Assembly (NCBI GenBank): GCA_029204225.1 | Contig: CM055099.1 | Location: forward strand, 66,117,852 to 66,181,851 | Direction: 5' to 3' | DNA: 64,000 bases | Source of the DNA: Diphasiastrum complanatum | Lineage: Eukaryota > Streptophyta > Lycopodiopsida > Lycopodiales > Lycopodiaceae | Part shown: positions 46,570 to 56,996 of the stretch, in pieces | Numbering within the stretch: position 1 is the first letter of the stretch | Layout: each line of letters opens with the position of its first letter | Made by a program: the position numbers and the translations under genes | The notes under the pieces: model-generated | Database searches by the model: none | What the model saw: the letters and a program-made list of their open reading frames with translations, nothing else | Told to the model about the DNA's origin: nothing

Positions 46570-47437
46570 ATGATGCTATGCAAGTGGATATTGATTCTCA
46601 TGGTTTTCATGCTAGAAAATCAAGTAATGGATCTGAAATTTTTTTTTTGTTCAATGACTTTGATGGTCAAGAGGAAGATCAAGAGGTTGGTCTCAAAGGG
46701 CTTCAACAACACAAAAGGAAAGGTGGCAATTTGGAGCTAATCAAGAGCATCAAAGGAAGGTTATTAGGCAAAGATGTTATGGATCTATTTTTTCTGGAGT
46801 CTTTAAACTCAAGTAAGGTCAAAGGAGCAGCAAGGAAGTGTTGTTCAAGTTTACTTTACGTTCTATTTCATGTCTGAGCAATTTCATGTGAATGTGTGCA
46901 AATTGTCAAAATATGGACAAAGTAGCTACATTGTCTTGCAATATCTTATTGTTGGAGTTGTACTACATTCTTGGATGGTTTTGCTGATGGAAATGAAGCT
47001 ATTGGAGGTTGATTATGTCACTCATTCATGGCCAAATCATCAAGTGTTGATGATATCTTGTGGCAAGATGAAGATGGAGGCTCATTCATGGAGTTTTATG
47101 GTGGAGACATATCAAGAAAAGACAAAGTTGGAGGAGACAAGCATGCAAATGGTCATCACTCACATTTATTGTTTGGTTGCTGTAATTTTTCAGAGAGTTC
47201 AAAGTTTCAAACATGGAGGAATCATTTCATTTACATTCTATTTGGTTCTTCATGTTCTAGTTACATCAACATGTAAAATTGATGTAAGAGATAGTGAAAC
47301 ATCCCATTTGGACACTATTCTCTATATCAATTATGAAAGATATTTTAGAACCTTAGAAAGGAGAATTTATACTTAGGATGGAGATCATTCTAAAGTTGGA
47401 TGAAAGTAGTATGGGTAAAACTATGCCAAAACTAGTT
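46570..47437 (+). other. Internal pol-less region of element E
   Basis: Between the protease start and the purine tract. It contains short open frames (e.g. 46578-46877 and 46870-47376) but no integrase, RT or RNase H motif. Words such as SSVDDILWQDED repeat SSCVDDAM-like sequence near 46560. It is a deletion derivative or foreign filler. Confidence 0.55.
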
Positions 47438-47447
47438 GAAGAGGGAG

Positions 47448-48092
47448 TGTGAGAGATTTCAACAAGTTTAGTCATATTTTGGTAAATTGTCAATTGAGGC
47501 CAAAACTCATTTTAGACTTAGAGATAAACTTTTTAAAGTTATATTAGATTAAAATACATTCAATAAATATTTTTTGAAAGTGTGGGAAAGTTGGTAGTCG
47601 AGTTTGAGAGAGATTCAAATTTGAACTTTGGGTACATTGAATCTAATCCCAAAATAGTACCGTGTTTTATATTGTAGGGAAAGCCAAGTGGAAAAGTAGA
47701 GTTTGGACCTGCTATATATTTTTGTAACTCGTGGAGAAAGGGATCTTCTCTCTTCCCTCTCTCATTTCATCATTATACATGGTTCTCTTTGTGTTCTACT
47801 CATTGGTGCACTCTCATAATGTTATCTTGCAATTTTCTATGTGTAGAATGATCATTTACTGCTATTTTCAATTCCACACGTGTGAAATACAATAGGGTAC
47901 TGTAATTGTACGGACAACAACTAAATTTTATGTTTTAGTTCATGTTTGATCAGTATCTCTTAGAGTTTGCATCTTATTTTGTATGTAGATGCTGATTTTT
48001 CTACATTGACAGAATTGTTGGTTTTCTCTTTTTTGTAACCATTGAAGATCAGGCACATGGATTTGGATCTTGAATGACTAAACTCCTTCACA
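47448..48092 (+). mobile_element. 3' LTR of element E (645 bp)
   Basis: Bounded by the purine tract and the target duplication. It starts TGTGAGAG and ends CTTCACA, the same terminal words as family A, linking E to that family. Confidence 0.88.
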
Positions 48093-48436
48093 TCTACTAT
48101 AGACGAACAACTTATCGACATCGAATCTAAAGATGATGATGTTGTAATTCAGCAACTACAACATGATGAAACCAATCAACTTCACTTATTACCCAAAAGA
48201 TCGACAAGAGTCAACATAGTGCCTACAAGGTATATTGACGAGTATGCAACTTACCTTGTTCAAGAGTTGACTACTGTCAAAGAGGCACTCAGTCAGCCCA
48301 ATTCCTATCTATGGAAAGACGCTATGGATAAAGAGTATTCATCTCTTATCAGGAACTAGACTTGGACTATTTTCAAGTAACTTGCCAGCAGAAATGTAGT
48401 TGATTGCAAATGGTTATTCAAAATCAAGTACAAGGG
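48093..48436 (+). pseudogene. Element C pol, integrase-RT linker and RT start
   Basis: Reads IDEQLIDIESKDDD, LPKRSTRVNIVPTRYIDEYA, WKDAMDKEYSSLIRN-stop-TW and VVDCKWLFKIKYK. It stops at ~48436 and resumes at 53990 with the DSNVYFKSM-like sequence before YVDD. It is therefore interrupted by the D insertion, with about 100 residues lost. Confidence 0.75.
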
Positions 48437-48573
48437 CAGATGGTGATAGGGCAAGGGAGATAGGAAGAACAAGAACAAAGAAGAGAGCAGGAATATTGTG
48501 GAATAGCTCTCCCGTTCTAATCAGCTGCTAGGTGCAAAAACAGTCTAATAGATAGCTTATGCTTAAAATAATC
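48437..48573 (+). repeat. Inverted copy of element D 5' leader (left)
   Basis: TGATAGGGCAAGGGAGATAG... to CACAACTTTATG is the reverse complement of 53836-53968, with a 4-base difference near the end and about a dozen substitutions. It ends exactly where the D LTR end (…CAGAACA on the minus strand) begins. Confidence 0.8.
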
Positions 48574-49953
48574 ACAACTTTATGTGTTCTGATTGTCCAA
48601 CAGGATCTTAAAAATTAATTCATACTCTAAAACGAGAGTACAGTCCACTGAAGAGATTAGAGATGGTTTGTGTGTGGTACTACTGAAATCAGATTCAATG
48701 TGAAGTATAGCTCTAAAATAAATGAAAGAGTAGTATGATATCGCGAGTTCCTCAAGCGTCAAAGACAGCCATTGTCTGATCAGAAATTGGGGAGTCGTAG
48801 ACGTTCGTGTTCTAGTCAGAGTGAGTATACAAGCACGATCAAACAGCCATGACAGTGCATTCAATCACAACAAGCATTCATATACGTTCTTGTACACAAA
48901 TGTGCTGCAACTATATTACATTGAACACAATACAAATAGCAATTACAACCAAAAATTGACGGCGTAATTGGGAGGCTCAAATAATACGTCTCATGGACGG
49001 AGCAACCACTAATATGTGCTTGGATGATCTATTTTTAGATTTCATCTGTGTATTAATTACATTGAATGTTTGTCACCTAATTGGAAAAGTTGTTGTACTT
49101 GGAAGTATATGGCTTCTGTGACAACTGTACATAGTGTATACGGTCAACAAATCGGTATCGTTGACGCAAACGAGGACGTCACAAAATCTCTCACTTCGCA
49201 TTTTACGTGAGTTGGTTTTCTCTCAATTCACAAATCACAGGAAGTGGCTGGGAACGTTCCTCGTTCATTTTAGACAACGTTTGGCATTTTTCTCTCTTCG
49301 GGTTTTTGCAAAAAAGCTTAAGTGTCCTAAATAAGTTTAAGGCACCCTTAGAAAGTTGAAGGTGCCTTCAAAAGAGCGAAGATCTCTGTAACAGTTTGGC
49401 TTTCTCGCGCTTTTCAAAAAAAAAGCGAAGAAGCTGAAGGTACCTTTAAAACAACTTGAAGGTGCCCTTAAAAAGTTGGCGAAGGTGCCTATAACAATTT
49501 AACTCTTAAAAATAGAGGACCTTTTGGAATTTATCTTTTCTTGCATTTTTCGCAAAAATGCAAAAAAGTCGAAGGTGTTGAAAAATAGTTAAACTTTTGA
49601 ACCGTGAACAGGTTTGACTTCTTCAAAATAGTTGAACGAAAGAAGTTGAAGGTAAGTGTTGCAGTTTTTGAGAAAGTCTGAAAAATGCGAACTGTGCGAC
49701 ACTTAGTGTATTTCTGCAGACTGTTCAAAAAAAGTAATGTAAATCTGTAGACTTGTTCTAAATGCAAGTTTGTGAAAGTCCTTGAAGATGGCCAAGTCTT
49801 CAATGACTTCAAGTTATTAAACTTAACATCTAAAATGGGATTGGTTACCTTTCGCCGGCGATTAGCCGAAAGTCCGTTGTAGACGTTCTTCAAGTAATTG
49901 GCTGTCTAAGTTATGATTCACCAAGGAGACAACTGTGGGCTTAATTTTTAACA
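48574..49953 (-). mobile_element. 3' LTR of copia element D
   Basis: On the minus strand it follows the purine tract TTAAGGGGGAG (49964-49954), starts TGTTAAAAATT and would end ...CAATCAGAACA at 48574, about 1.38 kb. No second LTR is present, so the left end is inferred from TG...CA and the edge of the inverted leader copy. Confidence 0.6.
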
Positions 49954-49966
49954 CTCCCCCTTAAAG

Positions 49967-50900
49967 TCACGGTTGGTGCCTTGGTATCTTCGTCAGCTTC
50001 AGCATGCTGAAGAACTTCTGATGCTTGATCCTGCGAAGCGCTTTGGTGAAGATGTCTGCGACCATTTCCGTTTTGGAGTAGTATTGAAGGATCACTTTCT
50101 CCCGAATGAAATGATACTGGATTTCTATGTGCTTGGATTTTCCATGAAATCTAGGATTCAGTGATAGTGAAATATAGCCCAAGTTGTCACACAAATTGGT
50201 GGTAGCATTAAGTTGAGTGTGATGTAAGTCGTGAAGTAACAACTTGATCCATATAGCTTTTTTTGAAGCTTGGCACAGATAGAAACAGAACCCAGAGGTA
50301 GATGTTCTGGTAGAAACTGTTCATGCCCAATCTGAGTCGGAATATCCCTACAGAACGAGTGGGTTGATAGCATTTTCATCATCACATAAGATGTGATATA
50401 AACTTCCCTGAATATATCTCATCACTCTCTTTAACACTTTCCAATGAGAGATCCTAGAATTAGACATGAATTGACTTAATGTGCTAATAGTGTATGCTAA
50501 ATCTAGTCTAGTACACAACATTGCATATATTAGAGATCCGATTAGTGAATGATAAGGGTACTTGGCTAAGTCGAGTACTTCACTATCAGTCTCAGCACAA
50601 GAAGGTTTAGTCAATACTATACTTGGATCCATTGGAGTATCAATGGGTTTGCAATCAGACATATGAAATTTTTTCTAAAATGTCTTTTAGATATGCCTGC
50701 TGACTAAGATAGATCTCCTTTTGAAGCCTATTTCTAGTAATGTGAATTCCTAGCAAAGAATGGACAGCTCTTAAATCAGTCATGTCAAATTCCTTTGACA
50801 GATCACTCTTAGTAGTGTGCAGTAGAGAAGTGTCGTTAGACAAAATAAATGCATCATCTACGTAAAGAGCTATGTGAACCGAATTGGTGCCTATATGCAT
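49967..50900 (-). pseudogene. copia RT second half and RNase H (element D)
   Basis: HIALYVDDAFILSNDTSLL carries the intact YVDD. Then come LLGIHITRNRL, ISLSQQAYLKDILE-like sequence, CKPIDTPMDPSI, YHSLIGSLIYAML and STLSQFMSNSRISHWK. RNase H is damaged: its start is poorly readable and the end GKSKHIEIQYHFIREKV, ADIFTKAL is clear. Frame changes occur near 50655, 50350 and 50240. It ends at MLKLTKIPRHQP close to the purine tract, as expected. Confidence 0.83.
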
Positions 50901-50936
50901 TGAATAAACATTATAGTCAGCTGAATTGTTTGCAAA

Positions 50937-51401
50937 TCATAATTGAATGAGATAAGAGTTGATTCTATCGAACCATGCTCTTGCGGCCTGTTTCAGACTG
51001 CAGATTGCTTTGTGCAGCTTGCACACTTTGTGCTCTTCGAATCCTTCCGGTTGGAAGGTGTACAAGTCCTCTTTAACATTGTCGTTGATAAATGTTGTCT
51101 TGACATCCATTTGGTGCATTTTGAGGTCTTCCATGGCTACTAACGCAATCAGAGTCCTGATTGACTGCATCTTGATGATAGGACTGAAAATTTCTTGGTA
51201 ATCCACTCCTTGGACTTGAGTGAATCCCTTAGCCACCATCTGTGCTTTCCATTTAGCAATGGAACCATCAGAGTTGATCTTCTTCTTGAAGATCCACTTG
51301 TTGTCGATAACTCTCTTGTGAGTGGGGAAGTCGACCAGTGTCCAGGTTTGATTCGACAAAAGTGAGTTGTACTCGCTTTCCATAGCTTCTTGCCACTTCA
51401 C
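50937..51401 (-). pseudogene. copia RT first half (element D)
   Basis: KWQEAMESEYNSLLSNQTWT, NKWIFKKKINSDGSIAKWK, VAKGFTQVQGVDYQEIFSP, MDVKTTFINDNVKEDLY and LHKAICSLKQAARAWFDR. The canonical DVKTAFLNG reads DVKTTFIND. A stop separates it from the YVDD half. Confidence 0.85.
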
Positions 51402-51489
51402 AACATCCTCGGAGTTAATTGCTTCGGCTAGGCTCTCTAGTTCTTCTGATGAAGTCCAGAATGATTGAGGTGCATACCTCTCAGGAACT

Positions 51490-52551
51490 GTCCGAGTTCA
51501 TGAGGATCTGCAAATGTTGGGTTGACCAAGATGCGCTGATTCTTCTTCTTGAACTTCTCCAGATCTGCTCGAGCTTGCTTGGTCTGGTCTGGTGACAGCT
51601 ACTGTCTGCTGCTCGGCTTCTGTAGCTATAGCTACAGGTTCTGTAGAAGAATCATCAAAGTTGGAAGGTTGAATGCTATGTAGAATAGGATGAAATAACA
51701 TAGCATCATCTATCAATGGCTGTTTGAAATCATAATATGCATCTTCTTGAAATATTACATCTCTAGACTACATTGGTGGATGGATCATAAACTTTATAAG
51801 CTTTATGTTCATCAGGATAGCCAATGAAAATACATTTATTTGTCCTATGATCTAGCTTCTTCCTAAGCTTTTTAGGAATGTGAACAAAACATATACAACC
51901 AAAGATTTTTAAATGGCTGACACTAGGCTTGTGTCCATGCCAAACTTCATAAGGAGTTTTGTTGTTGATGACTGGTGCTAGATCTGTTCTGTACGTAACA
52001 GGTTGTGGTAGTAGCTTCTGCCTAGAACTTCATAGGTAGGTGTGCTTGATGTAGCATTGATTTGGCTGAGTTGAGAAGAGTTTGGTTCTTCCTTTCTGCA
52101 ATCCCGTTCTGTTGAGGTGAATAGGAAGTAGTAAACTGTCTTTTGATGCCATGTTCAGCCAGGTAGTCGGACATCTCGTTGGAGATGTATTTGTCGCCAC
52201 CATCAGTCGGAGTGCCTTCACTTTCCTAGACGTTTGTGTCTCAGCCATGGCCTTGAATCTCTTGAAGCATTCAAAGGCTTTAGATTTATGCTTAATGAAC
52301 ATAACTGTAGACCATCTGGAGTAATCATCTATGAAAGTGATAAAATAGACTGCATCTCCTAAGGATGGAGTTGGCATTGGACCACAAAGATCGCTATGTA
52401 CAAGATCTAATACATGCTTTGATTTGATGGAATGTGATTTTGGAAACTTGCTTCTAGAGTGCTTCCCATAGATGCATGATTCACAAAAGAAAGATTTCCT
52501 ATCTAATGAAGACAGGAAATTCAAACCATCAACTAAATTATTACAAAGCAT
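51490..52551 (-). pseudogene. copia integrase (element D)
   Basis: CESCIYGKHSRSKFPKSHSI is the second half of the HHCC finger, then LDLVHSDLCGPM, FITFIDDYSRWSTVMFIKHK and FKRFKAMAETQTSRKVKALR. Beyond ~52200 it breaks into frames with GLQKGRTKLFSTQPNQ-like remnants, IFGCICFVHIP and IFIGYPDEHKAYKVYD segments near 51900-51790. An acidic Ser/Glu linker ends at ~51500. It is inactivated by frameshifts and stops. Confidence 0.8.
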
Positions 52552-52746
52552 ATAAGAAAGTGATCTTGTATTTATGTGTCCAAATCGACTATGTCACAGA
52601 ATAGCATTGTCGTTCACATTTTCATTAGAGATACTAGCTAATGCAACTGAATTAGAGAGTACGTAAAGGTTCCTGACTCTAGTGCATGTAGTCAGAGGAG
52701 TATCTTCCTCAAGTATTGTACACTGCTCAGATGAGAAAGTAACAGT

Positions 52747-53130
52747 TTAGCCCTCATCAGTTATCTTAGAGACTGATAACAGGTTCTTTGATAGTTGAGA
52801 AACATGAAGGACATTGGGAACACAAATGGATAGATTGTTGTTGAATGTGATCTTGACTGGTCCTTTGCCTTCCACGCGTATGGTGCTTGAATCTCCGAAG
52901 TAGATAAATTGGTCTTTATTGTAAGTTGTGTACTCCGTAAACCATTCCTTGCGAGAGGTCATGTGTTGGGTAGCGTCGTTGTCCAGGTACCAGCTATCAC
53001 AATCTTCGCTGCTGCTGTTGTAAGCCACTAACAAATGCGTATCTTGCTCCTTGAAGTCTACCGCATTGGAGGATCTAGTTGCTACTGTTGTTGCTGCTTC
53101 TTTGTCTCGTTGTAGATCCTGATGCGACAC
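52747..53130 (-). pseudogene. copia protease and pre-integrase (element D)
   Basis: DSWYLDNDATQHMTSRKEWF shows the protease site with DSGAT altered to DNDAT. Then come FGDSSTIRVEGKGPV and VPNVLHVSQLSKNLLSVSKI. The catalytic Asp is kept, the next two residues are not. The reading frame is otherwise good. Confidence 0.83.
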
Positions 53131-53850
53131 TCCTTGATGTCGTGATTAGCTCTTTTGCAATATCTGCAGAAGAGCTTCTTTCGCGATCCACCATGGTGAG
53201 TCTGAACGTGAGGCTTCTGTTGTTGCTGCTGCACCTGATTCTTGCCCTTGGAATGATCTTTCTTCTTGGTGTATAGAGCCATGGATTTGTCTTTGATGGA
53301 CAGGCTGCTAGTCTTTCTCCGCATTTCTTCTTGAAGAAGATGACCAATCACCTTTTCAAGGGTGAGGTCCGGTTGTGTGGAGATCATCACCACAAAGTGC
53401 TCATAGGACTTTGGAAGAGAAGAAAGCAAGGTCATAACGACATCATCATCTTGAATAGAACATCCTACAGTTGATAACTGATCTAACATGGACTTGAAGC
53501 TATTGATGTGAGAAGTGATGGCAGTAGAATCAGACATGCTAAGAGTAAAGAACTTCCTTCTAAGATGTAATCTCGTGGTTACATTGTGAGTCTCATAGAG
53601 ACTTGATAACAAGTCCAGTAGTGCTTCCTTAGAGGATTTGCATGTGGTAACATGAGATATTTGGGAGTCGGCCAGATTGAGTGTGATACATGCTAAGGCC
53701 TTTTGATCCTCTAGGCCTTTGCTTGATCACCATCTTCTGGTTTCAGGTCTGCACCTTCTACTACATCCCAAAGATCTCTATCTATCAACATCATTCTAAG
53801 TTTCAACTTCCAAATGTAGAAGTTAGAACCATAAAGCTGTGATTATCTTT
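53082..53850 (-). pseudogene. copia gag with zinc knuckle (element D)
   Basis: N-terminal GSNFYIWKLKLRMMLIDRDL (53840-53760) precedes a frameshift. Then LSSLYETHNVTTRLHLRRKF, VGCSIQDDDVVMTLLSSLP, LLQEEMRRKT, a Gln/Lys linker and knuckle CRYCKRANHDIKEC. A poly-Gln end overlaps the protease frame. The protein family is close to that of element C gag (LHLRRKFLTL). Confidence 0.85.
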
Positions 53851-53968
53851 AGCATAAGTTGTCTATTAGACTATTTTTGCACCTAGCAGTCGATTAGAAC
53901 GGGAGAGCTGTTCCGCAATATTTCTGCTCTCTTCTCTGTTCTCGTTCTTCCTATTTCCCTTGCCCCAT
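53836..53968 (-). repeat. Element D 5' leader, inverted to 48437-48573
   Basis: The minus strand reads TGATCGATGGGGCAAGGG... through to the first gag codons. No LTR or primer site precedes it; element C sequence starts at ~53969. D is therefore truncated at its 5' end, with the same leader piece found inverted at the other end. Confidence 0.75.
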
Positions 53969-54350
53969 CGATCACAACTATAAACCAAACACTTCAAATT
54001 CTAATGTCTACTTCAAGTCAATGCAGCATTCTTTTATTATTATCAATTTGTAGGTGGATGACACATTGCTTTTCAACAACAATATTGATCTTGAATAAAA
54101 AAAACTAAGACAATGCTATCTTTCGAATTCGACATGATCGATCTGGGCGAAGCTCATTACTGTCTAGGTATACAAATCCAAATATACAAAAAACAGAAGT
54201 TGATTTACATCACTCAACAAAGATACATTCACAATGTCTTAATCAGATATGATCTGAAGAATTGCAAATTAGCTCTCTCACTGATGGACCAAGATGTCGA
54301 AGGACCAATGTCCTTAGACAATCGAAGAGGAGGAGCAGATGCGTGAGTAT
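53969..54350 (+). pseudogene. Element C RT, catalytic region
   Basis: SNVYFKSMQHSFIIINL is followed by VDDTLLFNNN (YVDD with the Y codon changed to a stop, L-TAG-VDD). Then MLSFEFDMIDLGEAHYCLGI, YITQQRYIHNVLIRYDLKNC and PLSLMDQD-like sequence. It breaks off at ~54350. It continues the frame left at 48436. Confidence 0.78.
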
Positions 54351-55220
54351 CCTTATCATTTAATAAAAGTCATCACCATTAAACTTATTGATCAAGCGGA
54401 TTTATTAAGATGTACCTTCCATGATGAATGATCTCAAAAATTGTAAAATAGTCTTGAATACTAATAACAGTTCGGAATGATGGCTCTCATGATACCACTC
54501 TCTTGGATTCTTCGTGAATGATACGGAATGCTTGTGTTTGAATATTTTGTTTATCAGCACTGATACCACTCTCAGGGATTCGAGATCCGATCATGAGAAA
54601 ACTCAATATACAAATTATAATAGAATCTTAACCAAACGATACATTCCGACTGTTACTTAGATCGACAAGATGAATATCTTAGTAGGTGTCAATGACAACC
54701 ATGAGAGGAGCAAAACAATTAGGCATCTATGACAGCCATGCTTCCTTCAAGATTAGATATTCGTCTGAATCGTGGAACGAGTATCAGTGTAAGAGAAAGG
54801 AGTTATCAGAGAACATTCGTCAGTGTATGATACACATAAAGAAAATAGAGAATATGTATTAAGCTGTTGTATATACAACGATCATATCACGATCCTGTTG
54901 TTGCACACAAGCTCACAAACCCTAAGGGAATACATCGAATTACCTAGCAAATCGGTCACTTTATTAATCTCAAGCAAATGTACATAGATCAACAAGCAAA
55001 CATGAGAGCTCTGCTGCAAGTCTCCTCCCAACCATAGCTGCATAGGAATACCATAATCATAATCATAATGAGGAATGTCTGACAAGGCTCACCCTATATC
55101 CCCTCAAGCACCCCTTAACCCTGACACATCCTAACGTCGACACATGGCAAACTCCATGCACAGCCGACACTTGCCACTTGGCAGTACCCTGACACATAGG
55201 CAAGCTAATAGGTGGACAAT
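54351..55220 (-). mobile_element. Probable LTR end with two primer-site-like sequences
   Basis: The minus strand has GAGAGTGGTATCAGTGCTGA (about 54578-54559) and GAGAGTGGTATCATGAGAGC (about 54502-54483), 76 bp apart. Both resemble initiator-tRNA sites. The upstream sequence (54590-55130) is non-coding with LTR-like character. No partner LTR or internal protein is recognised. Confidence 0.45.
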
Positions 55221-55375
55221 CTGACATGTGTCACTCAGGCATTGGACCAAGTGTCCCAATGAGCATATGACACATGTCCTGTTGACCCGTCCATTGACCG
55301 TCTGACAAGTGTCACTCATGCACTGGACCAAGTGTCCCAGTGAGCATGTGACACATGTCACGTTGACCAGTCAAC
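55221..55375. repeat. Tandem repeat, 81-bp unit, two copies
   Basis: CTGACATGTGTCACTCAGGC at 55221 and CTGACAAGTGTCACTCATGC at 55302. Both continue with TTGGACCAAGTGTCCCA-type and GAGCATRTGACACATGTC blocks. Multiple TGACACATGTC/ACACTTG words make it locally palindromic. Confidence 0.88.
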
Positions 55376-56654
55376 CCTTCCTACTTTTTAGGAGGTCAGT
55401 CCAGTAGACTCTCATGAGACCCAGTACCCCCTTGGCCATCTCGTATTTAGTCACTATAACAAATATTTACATTGCAATTTACAATTGTCTCCACAGGCCG
55501 GTGACTTAGCCATTTACAATTTAATAATTACAATTTACCATACATTGGGCAAAGGGATTCAAAGTACATGTGACACCTGTGCCCGAGAATGGTTCACAGT
55601 AATAGCGCACTAAGTGTTGTGATCTTACTATGCTAGTTACAGATTGAATATTATCTCTACTTCCTGAATTACTTTCACTCTCTCTAAAATCTCAGATTCT
55701 ATGGAATCAGATAATTCTGATACAAGGAGTTCACAGAGGAACTTTAATTCATGCTTCCACTAATTGAATATGATGTCTTACATTCTCACTCATATCTATG
55801 AATAGTGTGTTGTTGTTATGTATATATACATGCGTCGATTATAACAATTGCGTGAGGCGTGAAGTAGTGCAGTTACTGCAAAGTACTGAAAGGAACTGTG
55901 ATGTAGTCTGCATCGGACAAGGTAGAGGAAGAGCTCCATTTTGACTAGTGATAGTCGACAATCGTCGAAGGTGTCAAACAAGTCGAGTTGGCCGGTCCAC
56001 CCTACAGAAGATGTCGATGGAGTTGATGTCAGGATGTCGAAAAAGTCGAGTCGATGAATTCGATGACGTAAATGTTGACGAAGTTGATCCTGCTTCTACT
56101 TCAAGTCGATGTATTGCATAGACTGTTCGTAGGCACATGAGATTCTACCCAGCTTGGCCTCCCAAGCATCTCGACAACTTTCATAATTCATAATCAATGT
56201 CAAATTTTAGTAGGGAAGCTACGTTGTAGGATCTAGAAGGCACCATTTCCCACAAACCCACAAGGTTGGAAAGGTAGACATATATCCACGTAGGTCCTTC
56301 CCAGGGGAGATGAGTGACCAAATATCCATCTCAATTGGGGGTGGGGGGTTGGGGTGGGGCCTAAGTCAAATGCCATTGACTTGAAACAATGTAAATTGTA
56401 AACAACATAGCATTAAATAATGCATTTCTAATCTTGACTGGTCACTGAGGGTGTCGATAGTTTATCCCTAGTCAATGGGGATGAGCCCTTAAAGGTAGTT
56501 TTCAAAGAGGGTTTGTATAGCATTGGGTAGGGCATTGTGGAAAGAGGGTAGGTACTTTTTCCACTTTATTGACGGATGTATGTAGTCATTTCTTGTGAGC
56601 AATGAATAGTTGCGTGACCTCTCCACTCTCTTGAGTCTTACCAACAAAGCAACA
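55376..56654. other. No recognisable gene
   Basis: Includes a stretch rich in GTCGA words (55960-56110) and a G-rich run near 56335. Nothing codes recognisably. Confidence 0.4.
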
Positions 56655-56765
56655 ACAAGAAAAGGGGGAAAAAAAAAAGGGGAAAAGAAAAGAAGGAAAG
56701 GAAGAAGAAGAAGAAATGGAACAAAAAAGGAAAAATAAAGAAGAAGCAGAAGAAAGGAGGGAGGA
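56655..56765. repeat. Purine-only (A/G) tract
   Basis: About 110 bases of almost pure A and G, beginning GAAAAGGGGGAAAAAAAAAA and ending GGAGGGAGGAGG, located ~230 bp upstream of the bilin reductase ATG. Mirror-type purine tracts can form triplex DNA. It may be part of the host promoter region. Confidence 0.85.
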
Positions 56766-56996
56766 GGTAGATCACCTTCTGGTTGCCATTGCCTGATCTT
56801 TACTGCTTCAAATAGATATATGCGCATGCATTGTGCTCTACTCCTCCTGCCTATAATCGCTTTACTTAACCACCAATGCTACGTACTGTATAGCTGTGTA
56901 CTTAACTAGATTGCAGGAAGTGAATTGAGACAGATTGCTGGAATTCCGCACTCATTCGTTCATTCTTGTGGGAACAGGCTGCAGAGGCTGTGCACA

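Larger units (their letters stand above)
43093..48092 (+). mobile_element. Nested copia element E with target-site duplication
   Basis: Left flank TCTAC (43088-43092) and right flank TCTAC (48093-48097) are identical 5-bp repeats. The 5' LTR starts TATGAGAGATTTCAAC (43093) and the 3' LTR starts TGTGAGAGATTTCAAC (47448) and ends ...CTTCACA (48092). The primer site is at 45023 and the purine tract GAAGAGGGAG just before 47448. The internal region encodes gag only; pol is missing, so this is a non-autonomous derivative mobilised by a relative. Gag is similar to family A. Confidence 0.9.
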
